In this document: one piece after another, positions 1 to 8,107 of the stretch
Layout of the letters: every line of letters begins with the position of its first letter
Numbering within the stretch: the first letter of the stretch is position 1
DNA from: Asaia krungthepensis NRIC 0535
GTDB lineage: Bacteria; Pseudomonadota; Alphaproteobacteria; Acetobacterales; Acetobacteraceae
Reading direction: 5' to 3'
Assembly (NCBI RefSeq): GCF_025995175.1
Contig: NZ_BAPV01000043.1
Location: forward strand, 80,903-144,902
Length of the DNA: 64,000 nucleotides
Position numbers and translations under genes: made by a program
Notes under the pieces: generated by a model
The model's input: the letters and a program-made list of their open reading frames with translations, nothing else
Told to the model about the DNA's origin: nothing
The model's database searches: none

Positions 1-1
1 A

Positions 2-925
2 ACGCTCGTACGGGGGGCCGATCTCTGTGCCCTGCCCCGCGCCTGCAAGAACCCCGTCGAGCAGGAGGGCGCGCGCAAGGTCCATCTGACCGATTCCGCG
101 TCTCTTTGTCGGTTCCTGCGCTTCGTCTCCGATAATGGCACAGGGCTGCGCGAGACCGAGCTTGCCGAGATCCTCGACGGATATCGCGGGGCGGCGCCCG
201 ATTATCATGGCGAGAGCTTCCCGGCGATCTCTGCTGTCGGGCCTAATGCCGCCCTTCCCCATTATCGTGCCCTGCCCGGCGCTGATCGCGTCCTCGAGCC
301 CAATCAGGTCTATCTCATCGATAGTGGTGGGCAATATGACGCCGGGACGACCGACGTCACCCGCACTCTCTGGAACGGACCGGACTCACCGCCTGACGAA
401 ATCTGCGAGGCGTTCACGCGCGTTCTCAAGGGCAATATTGCGCTCGCACGGGCGCGTTTCCCTGAAGGGACGACCGGTCATCGTCTCGACTCCCTGGCGC
501 GCTACGCCCTGTGGCAGGCCGGGCTCGATTACGACCACGGCACGGGTCATGGCATTGGCAGCTACCTGTCGGTGCATGAAGGACCGCAGAACATCAGTTC
601 CGTCGCGCGGCCCATCGCACTCGAGGCAGGAATGATCCTGTCGGACGAACCCGGGTACTATCTGCCCGGGGCCTATGGGATCAGGCTGGAAAACCTGCTC
701 CTGGTCAAACCGGCCACCATTGAGTCGCGCACGCCGTTTCTGGAGTTCGAAGTCCTCGGCTACGCGCCATTCGACCGCACGCTGATCATGGCATCGTTAC
801 TGGAACCCGACGAGCTCCGCTGGCTCAATGCCTATCATCAGGATACGTTCACGCGCATCGGGCCGCTTCTGGACCACAAGGACCGGAGCTGGCTTGCACA
901 AGCCTGTGCCCCGATTGTGCACTGA
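2..925 (+). CDS. pepP: Xaa-Pro aminopeptidase (M24B), 3' part only
   Basis: The reading frame is open from base 2 and the start lies outside the window, so only the C-terminal ~307 residues are visible. They carry the pita-bread M24 fold: metal ligands appear in order as the two Asp of LIDSGGQYDAGTTD, the His of HGTGHGIG, the Glu of LSDEPGYY and the Glu of RLENLL. This set binds two Mn/Co ions in the family, which removes an N-terminal residue that precedes proline. The end TLIMASLLEPDELRWLNAYH is typical of the long cytosolic form. The isocitrate dehydrogenase starts 32 bases later and may be co-transcribed. Family assignment is firm. Physiological substrate is not determinable. Confidence 0.93.
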   Translation, partial: TLVRGADLCALPRACKNPVEQEGARKVHLTDSASLCRFLRFVSDNGTGLRETELAEILDGYRGAAPDYHGESFPAISAVGPNAALPHYRALPGADRVLEPNQVYLIDSGGQYDAGTTDVTRTLWNGPDSPPDEICEAFTRVLKGNIALARARFPEGTTGHRLDSLARYALWQAGLDYDHGTGHGIGSYLSVHEGPQNISSVARPIALEAGMILSDEPGYYLPGAYGIRLENLLLVKPATIESRTPFLEFEVLGYAPFDRTLIMASLLEPDELRWLNAYHQDTFTRIGPLLDHKDRSWLAQACAPIVH

Positions 926-957
926 CACCCGTTCACGAACTGACAAAGGAATGACCA

Positions 958-1980
958 ATGGCTGATCACATGATCCCCGCGACCCTTATCGAAGGCGACG
1001 GTATCGGGCCCGAGATCACGGCATCGGTTGTCGAGATTCTGGCGAAAGTCGGCGCGCCCTTCGCATGGGATCATCAGTCGGGCGGTCTGGGCGCAATCGA
1101 GAAATTCGGCGCACCCCTGCCGCAGCCCACACTCGACAGCATTCGCAAGAACGGCCTCGCCCTCAAGGGCCCGCTCACCACGCCCGTGGGTGCAGGGTTC
1201 AAATCCGTCAATGTGACGATGCGCCAGGAATTCGGTCTCTATGCCAATCTGCGCCCCACGCGCACCGTGGTGCCGGGTGGGCGGTTCGACAAGGTCGACC
1301 TGGTAGTGGTGCGCGAGAACATTGAGGGCCTGTACGCCGCGATGGAGCATTACCTGCCCGTCGGCGATGATCCGAAGGGCCTGGCCTATGGTGCCGGGTT
1401 CAACTCGCGCAGCGAATGCGCGCGCATTGTGCGCTTTGCCTTTGACTACGCCGTTGCCAATGGCCGCAAGAAGGTCACGCTGGTTCACAAGGCCAATATC
1501 CTGAAGATCTTTAGCGGCATCTTCCTTGAGGAAGGCCGCAAGATCGCCAAGGAATATGAAGGCCGCGTTGCCTGTGACGAGCGCATCGTCGATGCCTGCG
1601 CCATGCAGCTCGTGACCGATCCCTGGCAGTATGATGTGATCGTCACCACCAACCTGTTCGGCGACATCCTGTCCGATCTCACGGCCGGGCTCGTCGGTGG
1701 GCTGGGCATGGCACCCGGTGCGAATATCGGTCCCGATGCTGCAATCTTCGAGGCCGTGCACGGCTCGGCGCCGGATATTGCGGGCAAGGGCGTTGCCAAC
1801 CCGCTGGCCATGCTGATGGCTGCAAGCATGATGCTGGCCCATGTAGGACGTCAGGATCTATCCACACGGGTCGATAATGCGATCGACCGCGTGATCCGCG
1901 TAGATGGCGTGCGCACCCGTGACCTTGGGGGTGAGACGGGCACCGCCGAACTCACACGCGCGCTTCTCGCGGCGTTATAA
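958..1980 (+). CDS. icd: NAD-dependent isocitrate/isopropylmalate-type dehydrogenase
   Basis: A 340-residue beta-decarboxylating dehydrogenase. It opens with TLIEGDGIGPEI (nucleotide/substrate loop) and has the substrate-binding SVNVTMRQEFGLYANLRPTR segment (R residues that grip the carboxylates), the VVRENIEGLYA motif with the catalytic Tyr region, the Lys in VTLVHKANILK, and the Mg-binding aspartates in DPWQYDVIVTTNLFGDILSD. HGSAPDIAGKG is the C-terminal cofactor motif. Length and motifs fit the short NAD-type isocitrate dehydrogenase of acetic acid bacteria, converting isocitrate to 2-oxoglutarate in the TCA cycle. Homoisocitrate or tartrate dehydrogenase are alternatives that residues alone do not exclude. 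A purine-rich AAAGGAATG lies just before the ATG. Confidence 0.85.
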   Translation: MADHMIPATLIEGDGIGPEITASVVEILAKVGAPFAWDHQSGGLGAIEKFGAPLPQPTLDSIRKNGLALKGPLTTPVGAGFKSVNVTMRQEFGLYANLRPTRTVVPGGRFDKVDLVVVRENIEGLYAAMEHYLPVGDDPKGLAYGAGFNSRSECARIVRFAFDYAVANGRKKVTLVHKANILKIFSGIFLEEGRKIAKEYEGRVACDERIVDACAMQLVTDPWQYDVIVTTNLFGDILSDLTAGLVGGLGMAPGANIGPDAAIFEAVHGSAPDIAGKGVANPLAMLMAASMMLAHVGRQDLSTRVDNAIDRVIRVDGVRTRDLGGETGTAELTRALLAAL

Positions 1981-1991
1981 GCTCTTTTCGA

Positions 1992-2026
1992 AGCGTAGCG
2001 GGCTCACGTGGTGAGACCGCTACGCT
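1992..2026 (+). terminator. Long hairpin after icd
   Basis: AGCGTAGCGG (1992-2001) pairs perfectly with CCGCTACGCT (2017-2026), and the loop itself folds again as CTCAC/GTGAG. It begins 12 bases after the icd stop. No strong T-run follows (AGTTAT), so an intrinsic terminator is likely but not textbook. Confidence 0.6.
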
Positions 2027-2236
2027 AGTTATACCAGCGAGACGATCAATTTTCATGACGCCCCGCGCTGGAACAAGTGTCGCCCCGCAAGCCGTGGCAG
2101 GCGCATGCATATTTTTCTCACAAAAAGTTTGCGCGCGGCGTCAGCTCCAGCATCGCATCGAGCACTGTCGACCACTGGTCGACCATTGTAATCAGGCCAG
2201 TGCGCGCCCTCATGTAGAGATACACCTTGGTTTTTC

Positions 2237-2250
2237 TTGATGTAGATCAA
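2237..2250. promoter_or_regulatory. Perfect FNR-type box upstream of adhB
   Basis: TTGATGTAGATCAA matches the FNR consensus TTGAT-N4-ATCAA at every defined position. It lies 166 bases before the adhB ATG, in an AT-rich stretch that offers a -10-like TAAATC about 21 bases downstream of the box, as expected for an FNR-activated class II promoter. The region 1981-2415 holds no credible gene apart from the terminator and this site. FNR-family control is inferred from the motif only. Confidence 0.7.
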
Positions 2251-2415
2251 GGTAAAGAATATTTCTCAAATAAATCCTAAAGTAATCGAGATTTATTGAT
2301 CGAGAAGACAGGAAGCCTTCCCGCTGGGACAGCGTTGTTTCTTCGTATTCGCGTCTGCACCATGCCCTGCACGACGCAAGGAACAAGAAACGGTCTCATC
2401 AGAAGGATCCGGACC

Positions 2416-3588
2416 ATGGCCCATATTGCTCTCGCCGATCACACCGATAGCTTTTTTATCCCCTGCGTCACCCTTATCGGCCCGGGCTGCGCCCGCCAGG
2501 CCGGCGATCGCGCAAAGGCCCTAGGCGCGAAGAAGGCGCTAATCGTGACAGATGCCGGGCTCCGGAAGATGGGGGTTGCCGATATCATTGCGGGTTACCT
2601 GATGGAGGATGGCCTTGAAACGGTCATCTTCGACGGAGCCGAACCCAATCCGACCGATGTGAATGTCCATGACGGAGTCAGGATCTACCAGGAAAAGGGA
2701 TGCGATTTCATCGTGTCACTGGGTGGCGGATCCGCGCATGACTGCGCAAAAGGGGTGGGACTTGTGACAGCCGGCGGTGGCAATATCCGTGATTACGAGG
2801 GGGTTGATAAATCCCGGGTGCCCATGACGCCGCTTATCGCGATCAACACCACTGCAGGAACGGCATCCGAGATGACGCGATTCTGCATCATCACCAATTC
2901 CAAGACCCATGTGAAAATGGCCATTGTCGATTGGCGGTGCACCCCTCTGATCGCCATCGACGATCCGAGCCTGATGGTTGCCATGCCTCCTGCCCTGACG
3001 GCGGCCACGGGGATGGACGCCCTCACGCACGCAATCGAAGCCTATGTCTCGACTGCGGCGACCCCGATCACCGATGCCTGCGCTGAAAAGGCGATCAGTC
3101 TGATCGCCGAGTTCCTGCCCAAGGCCGTGGGTCACGGTGAGAACATGGAGGCACGCGTGGCCATGTGCTATGCGCAATATCTGGCGGGCATGGCCTTCAA
3201 TAATGCCTCGCTCGGTTACGTACACGCCATGGCCCATCAGTTGGGCGGATTCTACAATCTTCCTCATGGCGTGTGTAATGCGGTCCTTCTTCCGCATGTC
3301 TGCAGGTTCAATCTGATCGCTGCGGCCGATCGTTACGCACGCGTCGCGCGTCTGCTTGGCGTTCCGACAGAACTGATGAGCCGCGACGAGGCCGCCGAAG
3401 CCGCAATCGATGCGATTGTGCAGATGGCGCGCTCGGTCGGCATTCCCGCCGGGTTGAGCCAGCTTGGCGTGAAGGCTGAAGACCACAAGACCATGGCGGA
3501 AAACGCCCAGAAAGACGCCTGCATGCTGACCAATCCGCGCAAGGCAACGCTCACCCAGATCGTAGGCGTCTTCGAAGCTGCCATGTGA
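2416..3588 (+). CDS. adhB: Iron-dependent alcohol dehydrogenase (AdhB/ADH II type)
   Basis: A 390-residue group III alcohol dehydrogenase that interconverts acetaldehyde and ethanol with NAD(H). It closely resembles Zymomonas AdhB as I remember it: [13 protein letters not shown] binds the nucleotide, [14 protein letters not shown] follows, and the iron ligands lie in [11 protein letters not shown] (Asp and His), [11 protein letters not shown] (His) and NLPHGVCNA (His). The frame is open further upstream, but I chose the ATG at 2416 because it gives the family length, begins [10 protein letters not shown], and is preceded by AGAAGGATC. It has a long leader with a perfect FNR box, so low-oxygen induction is likely, giving this strict aerobe a fermentative redox outlet. 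Confidence 0.92.
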   Translation: MAHIALADHTDSFFIPCVTLIGPGCARQAGDRAKALGAKKALIVTDAGLRKMGVADIIAGYLMEDGLETVIFDGAEPNPTDVNVHDGVRIYQEKGCDFIVSLGGGSAHDCAKGVGLVTAGGGNIRDYEGVDKSRVPMTPLIAINTTAGTASEMTRFCIITNSKTHVKMAIVDWRCTPLIAIDDPSLMVAMPPALTAATGMDALTHAIEAYVSTAATPITDACAEKAISLIAEFLPKAVGHGENMEARVAMCYAQYLAGMAFNNASLGYVHAMAHQLGGFYNLPHGVCNAVLLPHVCRFNLIAAADRYARVARLLGVPTELMSRDEAAEAAIDAIVQMARSVGIPAGLSQLGVKAEDHKTMAENAQKDACMLTNPRKATLTQIVGVFEAAM

Positions 3589-3648
3589 TGTCCAGCAGCT
3601 CTCGATCCGAAAGCAAGTTTCGAGGGCCGCAATGTTTTCGTTCGACGA

Positions 3649-3670
3649 CAGGGGCTCCCCTACGCCCCTG
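3649..3670. terminator. Hairpin between adhB and the convergent tetR gene
   Basis: CAGGGGC (3649-3655) pairs with GCCCCTG (3664-3670) across an 8-base loop, about 60 bases after the adhB stop. There is no T-tract, so this may be a weak or Rho-assisted end, or chance. Confidence 0.35.
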
Positions 3671-3796
3671 GCCCGTCACGGCGCTTTGAATTTCGCCAAA
3701 CCCCGGTTGATCCTCTGTCGCCCTTTCGGCAAGTTTCCTAACTCTCAGGTCCAAGACCGCCTCAACGCATCTCTACGATGTAACGGGGAGCTTTTT

Positions 3797-4327
3797 TCAG
3801 GCTACTCCCCTGGTCATGAGTTCAAGAACGGCCTCAATCTGTCCGACCGCAAGATCGAGCTTCTTGTCGCGCTGTAGCACCGCGAGACCATGAACGAGAC
3901 TCCAACTTCCCAGCGACGCCAGAGGATCGGGGCGGCCCCGCAGAGTCTCGATGCGGCGTGACAGAACCGCATATCCGCCGCCGAGCTCTGAGGGTACCAC
4001 GCCGGTTTTCTCCTCGGAAAACATCAGGGCGAAAAGGGCAGGATTGTCGCGTGCGAAGAGCACATACGCGACCCCCTGGGCAATCAGGCTCGCGCGCCCT
4101 TCCTGCGTTTTATCCGCTTCCTCCAGGACAAGACGCAACTTCTCGAAGCCATTGATAACCACCGCCCCGAGCAGCGCTGCCTTGTCTGGGAAATGACGAT
4201 AAGGCGCCATCGGAGAAACGCCCGCGCGCTTGGCGATGTCGCGCAGGCTCGGGTCATGATCGCCGTTCTCGAGGCATTCTGTGGCAATTTCAAGCAGGCG
4301 CTCTTTGAGGTCGATTTTTCTTGTCAT
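3797..4327 (-). CDS. TetR-family transcriptional regulator
   Basis: A 176-residue regulator. Residues ~5-55 form the TetR helix-turn-helix (KERLLEIATECLENG then SLRDIAKRAGVSPMAPYRHFPDKAALL). The C-terminal half is the variable ligand-binding and dimer domain and resembles the WHG-type TetR C-terminal domain (VLFARDNPALFALMFS). The gene is divergent from the DUF4188-aldehyde dehydrogenase pair, with only 59 bases between starts. These contain two copies of a TACACTGTA palindrome, the expected layout for an autoregulating repressor of both transcripts. The ligand is unknown. Confidence 0.9.
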   Translation of the reverse strand: MTRKIDLKERLLEIATECLENGDHDPSLRDIAKRAGVSPMAPYRHFPDKAALLGAVVINGFEKLRLVLEEADKTQEGRASLIAQGVAYVLFARDNPALFALMFSEEKTGVVPSELGGGYAVLSRRIETLRGRPDPLASLGSWSLVHGLAVLQRDKKLDLAVGQIEAVLELMTRGVA

Positions 4328-4331
4328 TCTT

Positions 4332-4369
4332 GTTTACACTGTATACATAACTCTCACGTTTACACTGTA
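4332..4369. promoter_or_regulatory. Twin operator repeat between tetR and the DUF4188 gene
   Basis: GTTTACACTGTA occurs twice in the same orientation, at 4332-4343 and 4358-4369. Each contains the odd-centred palindrome TACACTGTA. The two sites are 26 bases apart, about two and a half helical turns, and fill the only divergent promoter space. They are probably bound by the adjacent TetR protein (inference). Confidence 0.55.
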
Positions 4370-4386
4370 ATCTTGAGAGGCGGGCG

Positions 4387-4890
4387 ATGCAAACCCATAA
4401 CCGCGTGACTGTCGATCTTGCTGCGTACCCGGACCTGACGGTCATACTGCTGGGACTCGAAATCACCTCACCCCGTGCCCTTCTCTCGCTTGGGCGGATT
4501 GGCCGAGGTCTGGCCGAGCTCGCGAACAAAGCACCCGACGGACTGCTCCACCATCAGAAGCTTAGCCGCGGCTGGCGCCAGCCAGGATTCATCCAGTACT
4601 GGCGTGATTTCGAGAGTTTGGAACGTTTCACACGCACCAACCCTCACGCGGCGTGGTGGCGTCATTTCATGGCAAAGCATCGCGGTTGCGGCTTCTGGCA
4701 TGAAACATACTCCGCCCGTCGTGGCTTCGAAGCCATCTATGTGGATATGCCCTCTCCTCTCGGGTTTAGCGCATTCGCCCCGAATATCACGCCGACAGGC
4801 CCATTCGCCTCGAGCCGCAAGCGCCTGGGCAGGAACGGGAAGGTCAGCCAGACAGATGCGGACGCGGCGCTCATGCCGGAAGCAACCTGA
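4387..4890 (+). CDS. DUF4188 family protein (monooxygenase-like)
   Basis: A 167-residue soluble protein with the DUF4188 pattern: a beta strand near the N-terminus (DLTVILLGLEITSPRALLSL), the central QYWRDFESLERFTRT, HAAWWRHFMAKHRG and GFWHETY, and AIYVDMP near residue 118. The fold is a ferredoxin-like alpha/beta barrel related to heme-dependent monooxygenases and dehydratases, but no reaction is established for the family. The C-terminal ~45 residues are polar and probably loose. It starts 59 bases from tetR and is followed after 44 bases by the aldehyde dehydrogenase, so it is probably the first gene of a TetR-controlled operon. A role in carotenoid or aldehyde metabolism is only a neighbourhood guess. 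Confidence 0.8.
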   Translation: MQTHNRVTVDLAAYPDLTVILLGLEITSPRALLSLGRIGRGLAELANKAPDGLLHHQKLSRGWRQPGFIQYWRDFESLERFTRTNPHAAWWRHFMAKHRGCGFWHETYSARRGFEAIYVDMPSPLGFSAFAPNITPTGPFASSRKRLGRNGKVSQTDADAALMPEAT

Positions 4891-4934
4891 GCCTTCGATG
4901 GAGGTTTTGCCTTTTCTGAGATGAGGACCATCCC

Positions 4935-6302
4935 ATGAGCGACGGCCAGAATGCCAACTTCTGCATTGAGGGGGACCTTCCTGCTGCTGATGCAGAGGGA
5001 AAGGATTATTTCCGGATCAATGGCACAATCACTGCCCTGCGCACCACACAGGGGGCATGGCGCCTCGTTCCACTTTCGAGACGTCTCGCCATTCTTCGCC
5101 GGTTTCGCCGGAGGCTGTGGAAGGCGGTACCGGAGCTTCTCGGTCTGATCCCCGATCACGCAGCGCTCGACGTGCTGACGGCAGAGGTTCTGCCTCTGAT
5201 TGCGGCATCGCGTTTTCTCACCCGAGAGGCGCGAGAGATCCTGAGCACGCGATCGTTGTCCCTGCTTCAACGGCCATTATGGCTTTTCGGGGTGAGCAGT
5301 AAGGTCAAACGAGTCCCCCTTGGGGTCGTGCTCATTCTGGCACCCGGCAACTACCCCCTGATGCTGGCTGGCGTGCAGGCGCTTCAGGCCATCATCGCGG
5401 GAAACGTCGTGGCGCTCAAACCCGCGCCGGGACGAACCGCTCTTCTTGCCCGATTTGTCTCCCTGCTCGAAGAAGCGGGGTTGCCGCGAGGCGTGATCCG
5501 ACTGATTGACGAGGAGGCAGGTCCTGCAGCGTCAGCGGCGGCGGTCGACCTGATTGTCCTCACCGGCTCGGCGCGCACGGGCAGGGCTGTTGCCCAGGCA
5601 GCGGCGCAGCGTATGACGCCTACCATCATGGAACTCTCCGGATCGGACCCGGTATTCGTGCTCCCTACCGCCTCGCTTGCGATCGTTGCCCGAGCGCTCC
5701 ATTTCGGTCTGACACTCAAATCGGGTCATACCTGTATCGCCCCGCGCCGTGTCTTCGTGCCGCGTACCCTGATCCCGGCGCTCAGGGCGGAGATGGACAC
5801 TGTGTTTGGCGGGCCCCTCACGCCGCTCAGATCGTCCCAGATCGATGCCGTCGAGGAGCTTGCGCAGCGTGTGCGTGACGCAGGCGGCAGCACCACCCGT
5901 TACATGGCGGCCACGATCTTCTTCTTAGAGCCGGCACAGGCAAAACTTGCCGATCTCGACCTCTTCGCGCCGTGGCTCGCCATCATCGGCGTCGACTCTG
6001 TCGCGCAGGCTATCGCGCTCGAGCGTGACAGCGTGCATGCATTAGGCGCGAGTATCTTCGGGGATGAGCGGGAGGCACTGACCGTCGCAAGGTCGATTGC
6101 GGCTGGGACGATCTGCATCAATGACGTCATCGTCCCGAGTGCAGACCCACGCCTCCCCTTTGGCGGCGCTCGCAGCAGCGGTTGGGGTGTGACCCGGGGG
6201 CGCGAGGGCTTGCTTTCGATGACGCGACCAGTCTCCGTGAGCGTGCGACGACGTGCCGCCTTGCATCTTCTCCCGTGGGTCCGAGCGCGGCATCGGAAAT
6301 AA
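4935..6302 (+). CDS. aldH: Aldehyde dehydrogenase, probable C30 carotenoid aldehyde oxidase
   Basis: A 455-residue NAD(P) aldehyde dehydrogenase oxidising an aldehyde to a carboxylate. Seen: the cofactor-site LAPGNYPLML (IxxWNxP equivalent), KPAPGRTA, LTGSARTG Rossmann turn, catalytic Glu in MELSGSDP, catalytic Cys in LKSGHTCIAPRR, and FGGARSSGWG near the C-terminus. The N-terminal ~50 residues are short and variable. It sits directly before two CrtN/CrtP-type desaturases. In Staphylococcus and Methylomonas C30 carotenoid pathways an AldH converts the terminal aldehyde to diaponeurosporenoic or diapolycopenoic acid, so that is the preferred role (inference from context). A general fatty-aldehyde enzyme is the alternative. 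ATGAGGACC precedes the ATG. Confidence 0.85.
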   Translation: MSDGQNANFCIEGDLPAADAEGKDYFRINGTITALRTTQGAWRLVPLSRRLAILRRFRRRLWKAVPELLGLIPDHAALDVLTAEVLPLIAASRFLTREAREILSTRSLSLLQRPLWLFGVSSKVKRVPLGVVLILAPGNYPLMLAGVQALQAIIAGNVVALKPAPGRTALLARFVSLLEEAGLPRGVIRLIDEEAGPAASAAAVDLIVLTGSARTGRAVAQAAAQRMTPTIMELSGSDPVFVLPTASLAIVARALHFGLTLKSGHTCIAPRRVFVPRTLIPALRAEMDTVFGGPLTPLRSSQIDAVEELAQRVRDAGGSTTRYMAATIFFLEPAQAKLADLDLFAPWLAIIGVDSVAQAIALERDSVHALGASIFGDEREALTVARSIAAGTICINDVIVPSADPRLPFGGARSSGWGVTRGREGLLSMTRPVSVSVRRRAALHLLPWVRARHRK

Positions 6303-6482
6303 GTTTCTGGCGGCGGAACTGGAGCGATCACGCACCGTTGATCATTTAACGCGAGGTTTCACGAAAACGGTCCGAGCTTCACGATAAGCCTAATCGTACG
6401 GCCGTATCGATTACCGAAATTTACCGTTTCTTTATTCAGAACATGCCTCAATGCGCTGCATGGAATCAGGATTCTTCCCCTC
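6303..6482. promoter_or_regulatory. Leader of the carotenoid operon with a TACGGCCGTA dyad
   Basis: The 180-base gap before crtN holds the perfect palindrome TACGGCCGTA at 6397-6406, flanked by ATCG and CGAT, then an AT-rich stretch. This is the likely promoter/operator of the crt operon. No known regulator motif was recognised. Confidence 0.35.
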
Positions 6483-8090
6483 ATGGCTACTTCTGTCTTT
6501 TCGAAACGTCAACGACTGGATGGCTCGCTCGCTTCTCGCAATATCGCCGTAATCGGCGCTGGCCCGGGTGGGTTGGCCTCCGCCATGCTCCTGGCCCATG
6601 CAGGGGCCAACGTAACCCTTTACGAGAAAGGGGATCGTGTCGGAGGCCGATCATCTGCCATTGAAATGGAAGGCTTCCGCTTCGATACGGGCCCAACCTT
6701 TTTCCTGTACCCGCAGATCATCCGTGAGATCTTCGACCGGTGCGGGTTCGATTTTGACGCGATGGTCAAACTAGACCGGCTCCAGCATCTCTACGATCTT
6801 GTTTTTGAAGGCGGGCCAAAGCTCGCGCTCACTACGGACCCCGAAGGTCTGGAGCGAGAGATAAGCAAAATTTCGCCGCGGGATGCCAAACAGGTCAGGC
6901 GCTTTCTGAACGACAACAAGGGCAAGTTCGAGCGTTTTATCGCTCCTTTGCAGAGGCCGTTCAATTCCGTTTTCGACCTTTTCAAGCCCGATATGCTACG
7001 AGCGCTTCCCGTGCTGTCCCCATTTTCGTCCATAGACAAGGATCTGTCCCGCTACTTCGAAGATCCGCGTACGCGCCTAGCCTTCTCTTTCCAGAGCAAA
7101 TATCTTGGCATGTCGCCCTATCGTTGCCCGTCGCTTTTCACGATCCTGAGCTTCATGGAGCATGAGTTCGGGATCTTCCACCCCAGGGGCGGTACCGAAG
7201 CCGTCATGAAGGCGATGGCGGAAGCCGCAACTTCGATGGGTGTGCGCATCAAGCTCAACACACCCGTTCAAGCCGTCTCCACGAAAGATGGAAAAGCCCA
7301 AGGGGTGGAGACATCGGAAGGTTTTGTACCTGTCGACGCAGTTGTGGTGAATGGCGACTTTGCGCGAACCATATCCAAGCTTCTCCCGAACAAATCCCGT
7401 GCCAAGTGGAATGACGAGACGATCGCAACCAAAAAATTCTCATGCTCGACATTCATGATGTATCTGGGCCTCAGAGGAACGATGCCCGAAAAAGCGCATC
7501 ACACGATTTTTCTTTCCAGCGACTACGAGAACAACTTTGCCGAGATCGAGGACGGCAAACAGCTTTCCTCCCGTGCCTCACTTTATATCCAGAATGCCTG
7601 CGTGACCGATCCCGGACAGGCGCCTGAAGGGTGCACCGCCCTTTACGTGTTGATGCCGGTCGGCAATCTGCGTGCTGACGGACTCGAATGGGATGATACA
7701 GCCACTGCGATGGCGAGACAGATCGTTTTTCAGCGTCTCCGCGATGCCGGGTTCGGCGATATCGAAGAGCGCATTATGGTCGAGAAGACCATTACCCCGC
7801 TTCAATGGCAGGAAGAGCATGATGTTCATCGAGGGGCAGTCTTCAATCTAGCCCACTCCCTGGGGCAGATGCTCCACCGTCGCCCTCATAACCGCTTTGA
7901 AGATGTCGACGGCGTCTACCTTGCGGGCGGTGGCACTCATCCCGGTAGCGGCCTCCCTGTCATCTTCGAAGGAGCCCGGATCAGCACAGACATGTTGATC
8001 GCCGACCTGGCGCGGGCCCCGGCAGCCCAGCCTGACCTCCATCCCCCAAGCCTCACGCTTATCCCCGAGTGCACGAGCAGCCGCGCCTGA
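6483..8090 (+). CDS. crtN: CrtN-like carotenoid desaturase (phytoene desaturase family)
   Basis: A 535-residue FAD-dependent carotenoid desaturase/oxidase. The N-terminal dinucleotide-binding motif is IAVIGAGPGGLASAMLLAHAG at residues ~21-41, followed by YEKGDRVGGRSSAIEMEGFRFDTGPTFF. The C-terminal FAD segment is VYLAGGGTHPGSGLPVIFEGA (~residues 478-498). The protein should act at the membrane on a C30 polyene such as dehydrosqualene or squalene, introducing conjugated double bonds. The start at 6483 has only a weak AGGA upstream but leaves a normal-length N-terminus. The next crt gene starts 17 bases after the stop. Assignment of CrtN versus CrtP function between the two paralogues is by order and is not certain. 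Confidence 0.88.
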   Translation: MATSVFSKRQRLDGSLASRNIAVIGAGPGGLASAMLLAHAGANVTLYEKGDRVGGRSSAIEMEGFRFDTGPTFFLYPQIIREIFDRCGFDFDAMVKLDRLQHLYDLVFEGGPKLALTTDPEGLEREISKISPRDAKQVRRFLNDNKGKFERFIAPLQRPFNSVFDLFKPDMLRALPVLSPFSSIDKDLSRYFEDPRTRLAFSFQSKYLGMSPYRCPSLFTILSFMEHEFGIFHPRGGTEAVMKAMAEAATSMGVRIKLNTPVQAVSTKDGKAQGVETSEGFVPVDAVVVNGDFARTISKLLPNKSRAKWNDETIATKKFSCSTFMMYLGLRGTMPEKAHHTIFLSSDYENNFAEIEDGKQLSSRASLYIQNACVTDPGQAPEGCTALYVLMPVGNLRADGLEWDDTATAMARQIVFQRLRDAGFGDIEERIMVEKTITPLQWQEEHDVHRGAVFNLAHSLGQMLHRRPHNRFEDVDGVYLAGGGTHPGSGLPVIFEGARISTDMLIADLARAPAAQPDLHPPSLTLIPECTSSRA

Positions 8091-8107
8091 TCCGGAGAAG
8101 AACAGAT

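Noticed and set aside
838..1842. Long minus-strand frame (334 codons) opposite icd
   Set aside because: It lies entirely antisense to a gene with complete dehydrogenase motifs, is His/Gly/Arg-rich without any family pattern, and is the usual shadow of GC-rich codon use.
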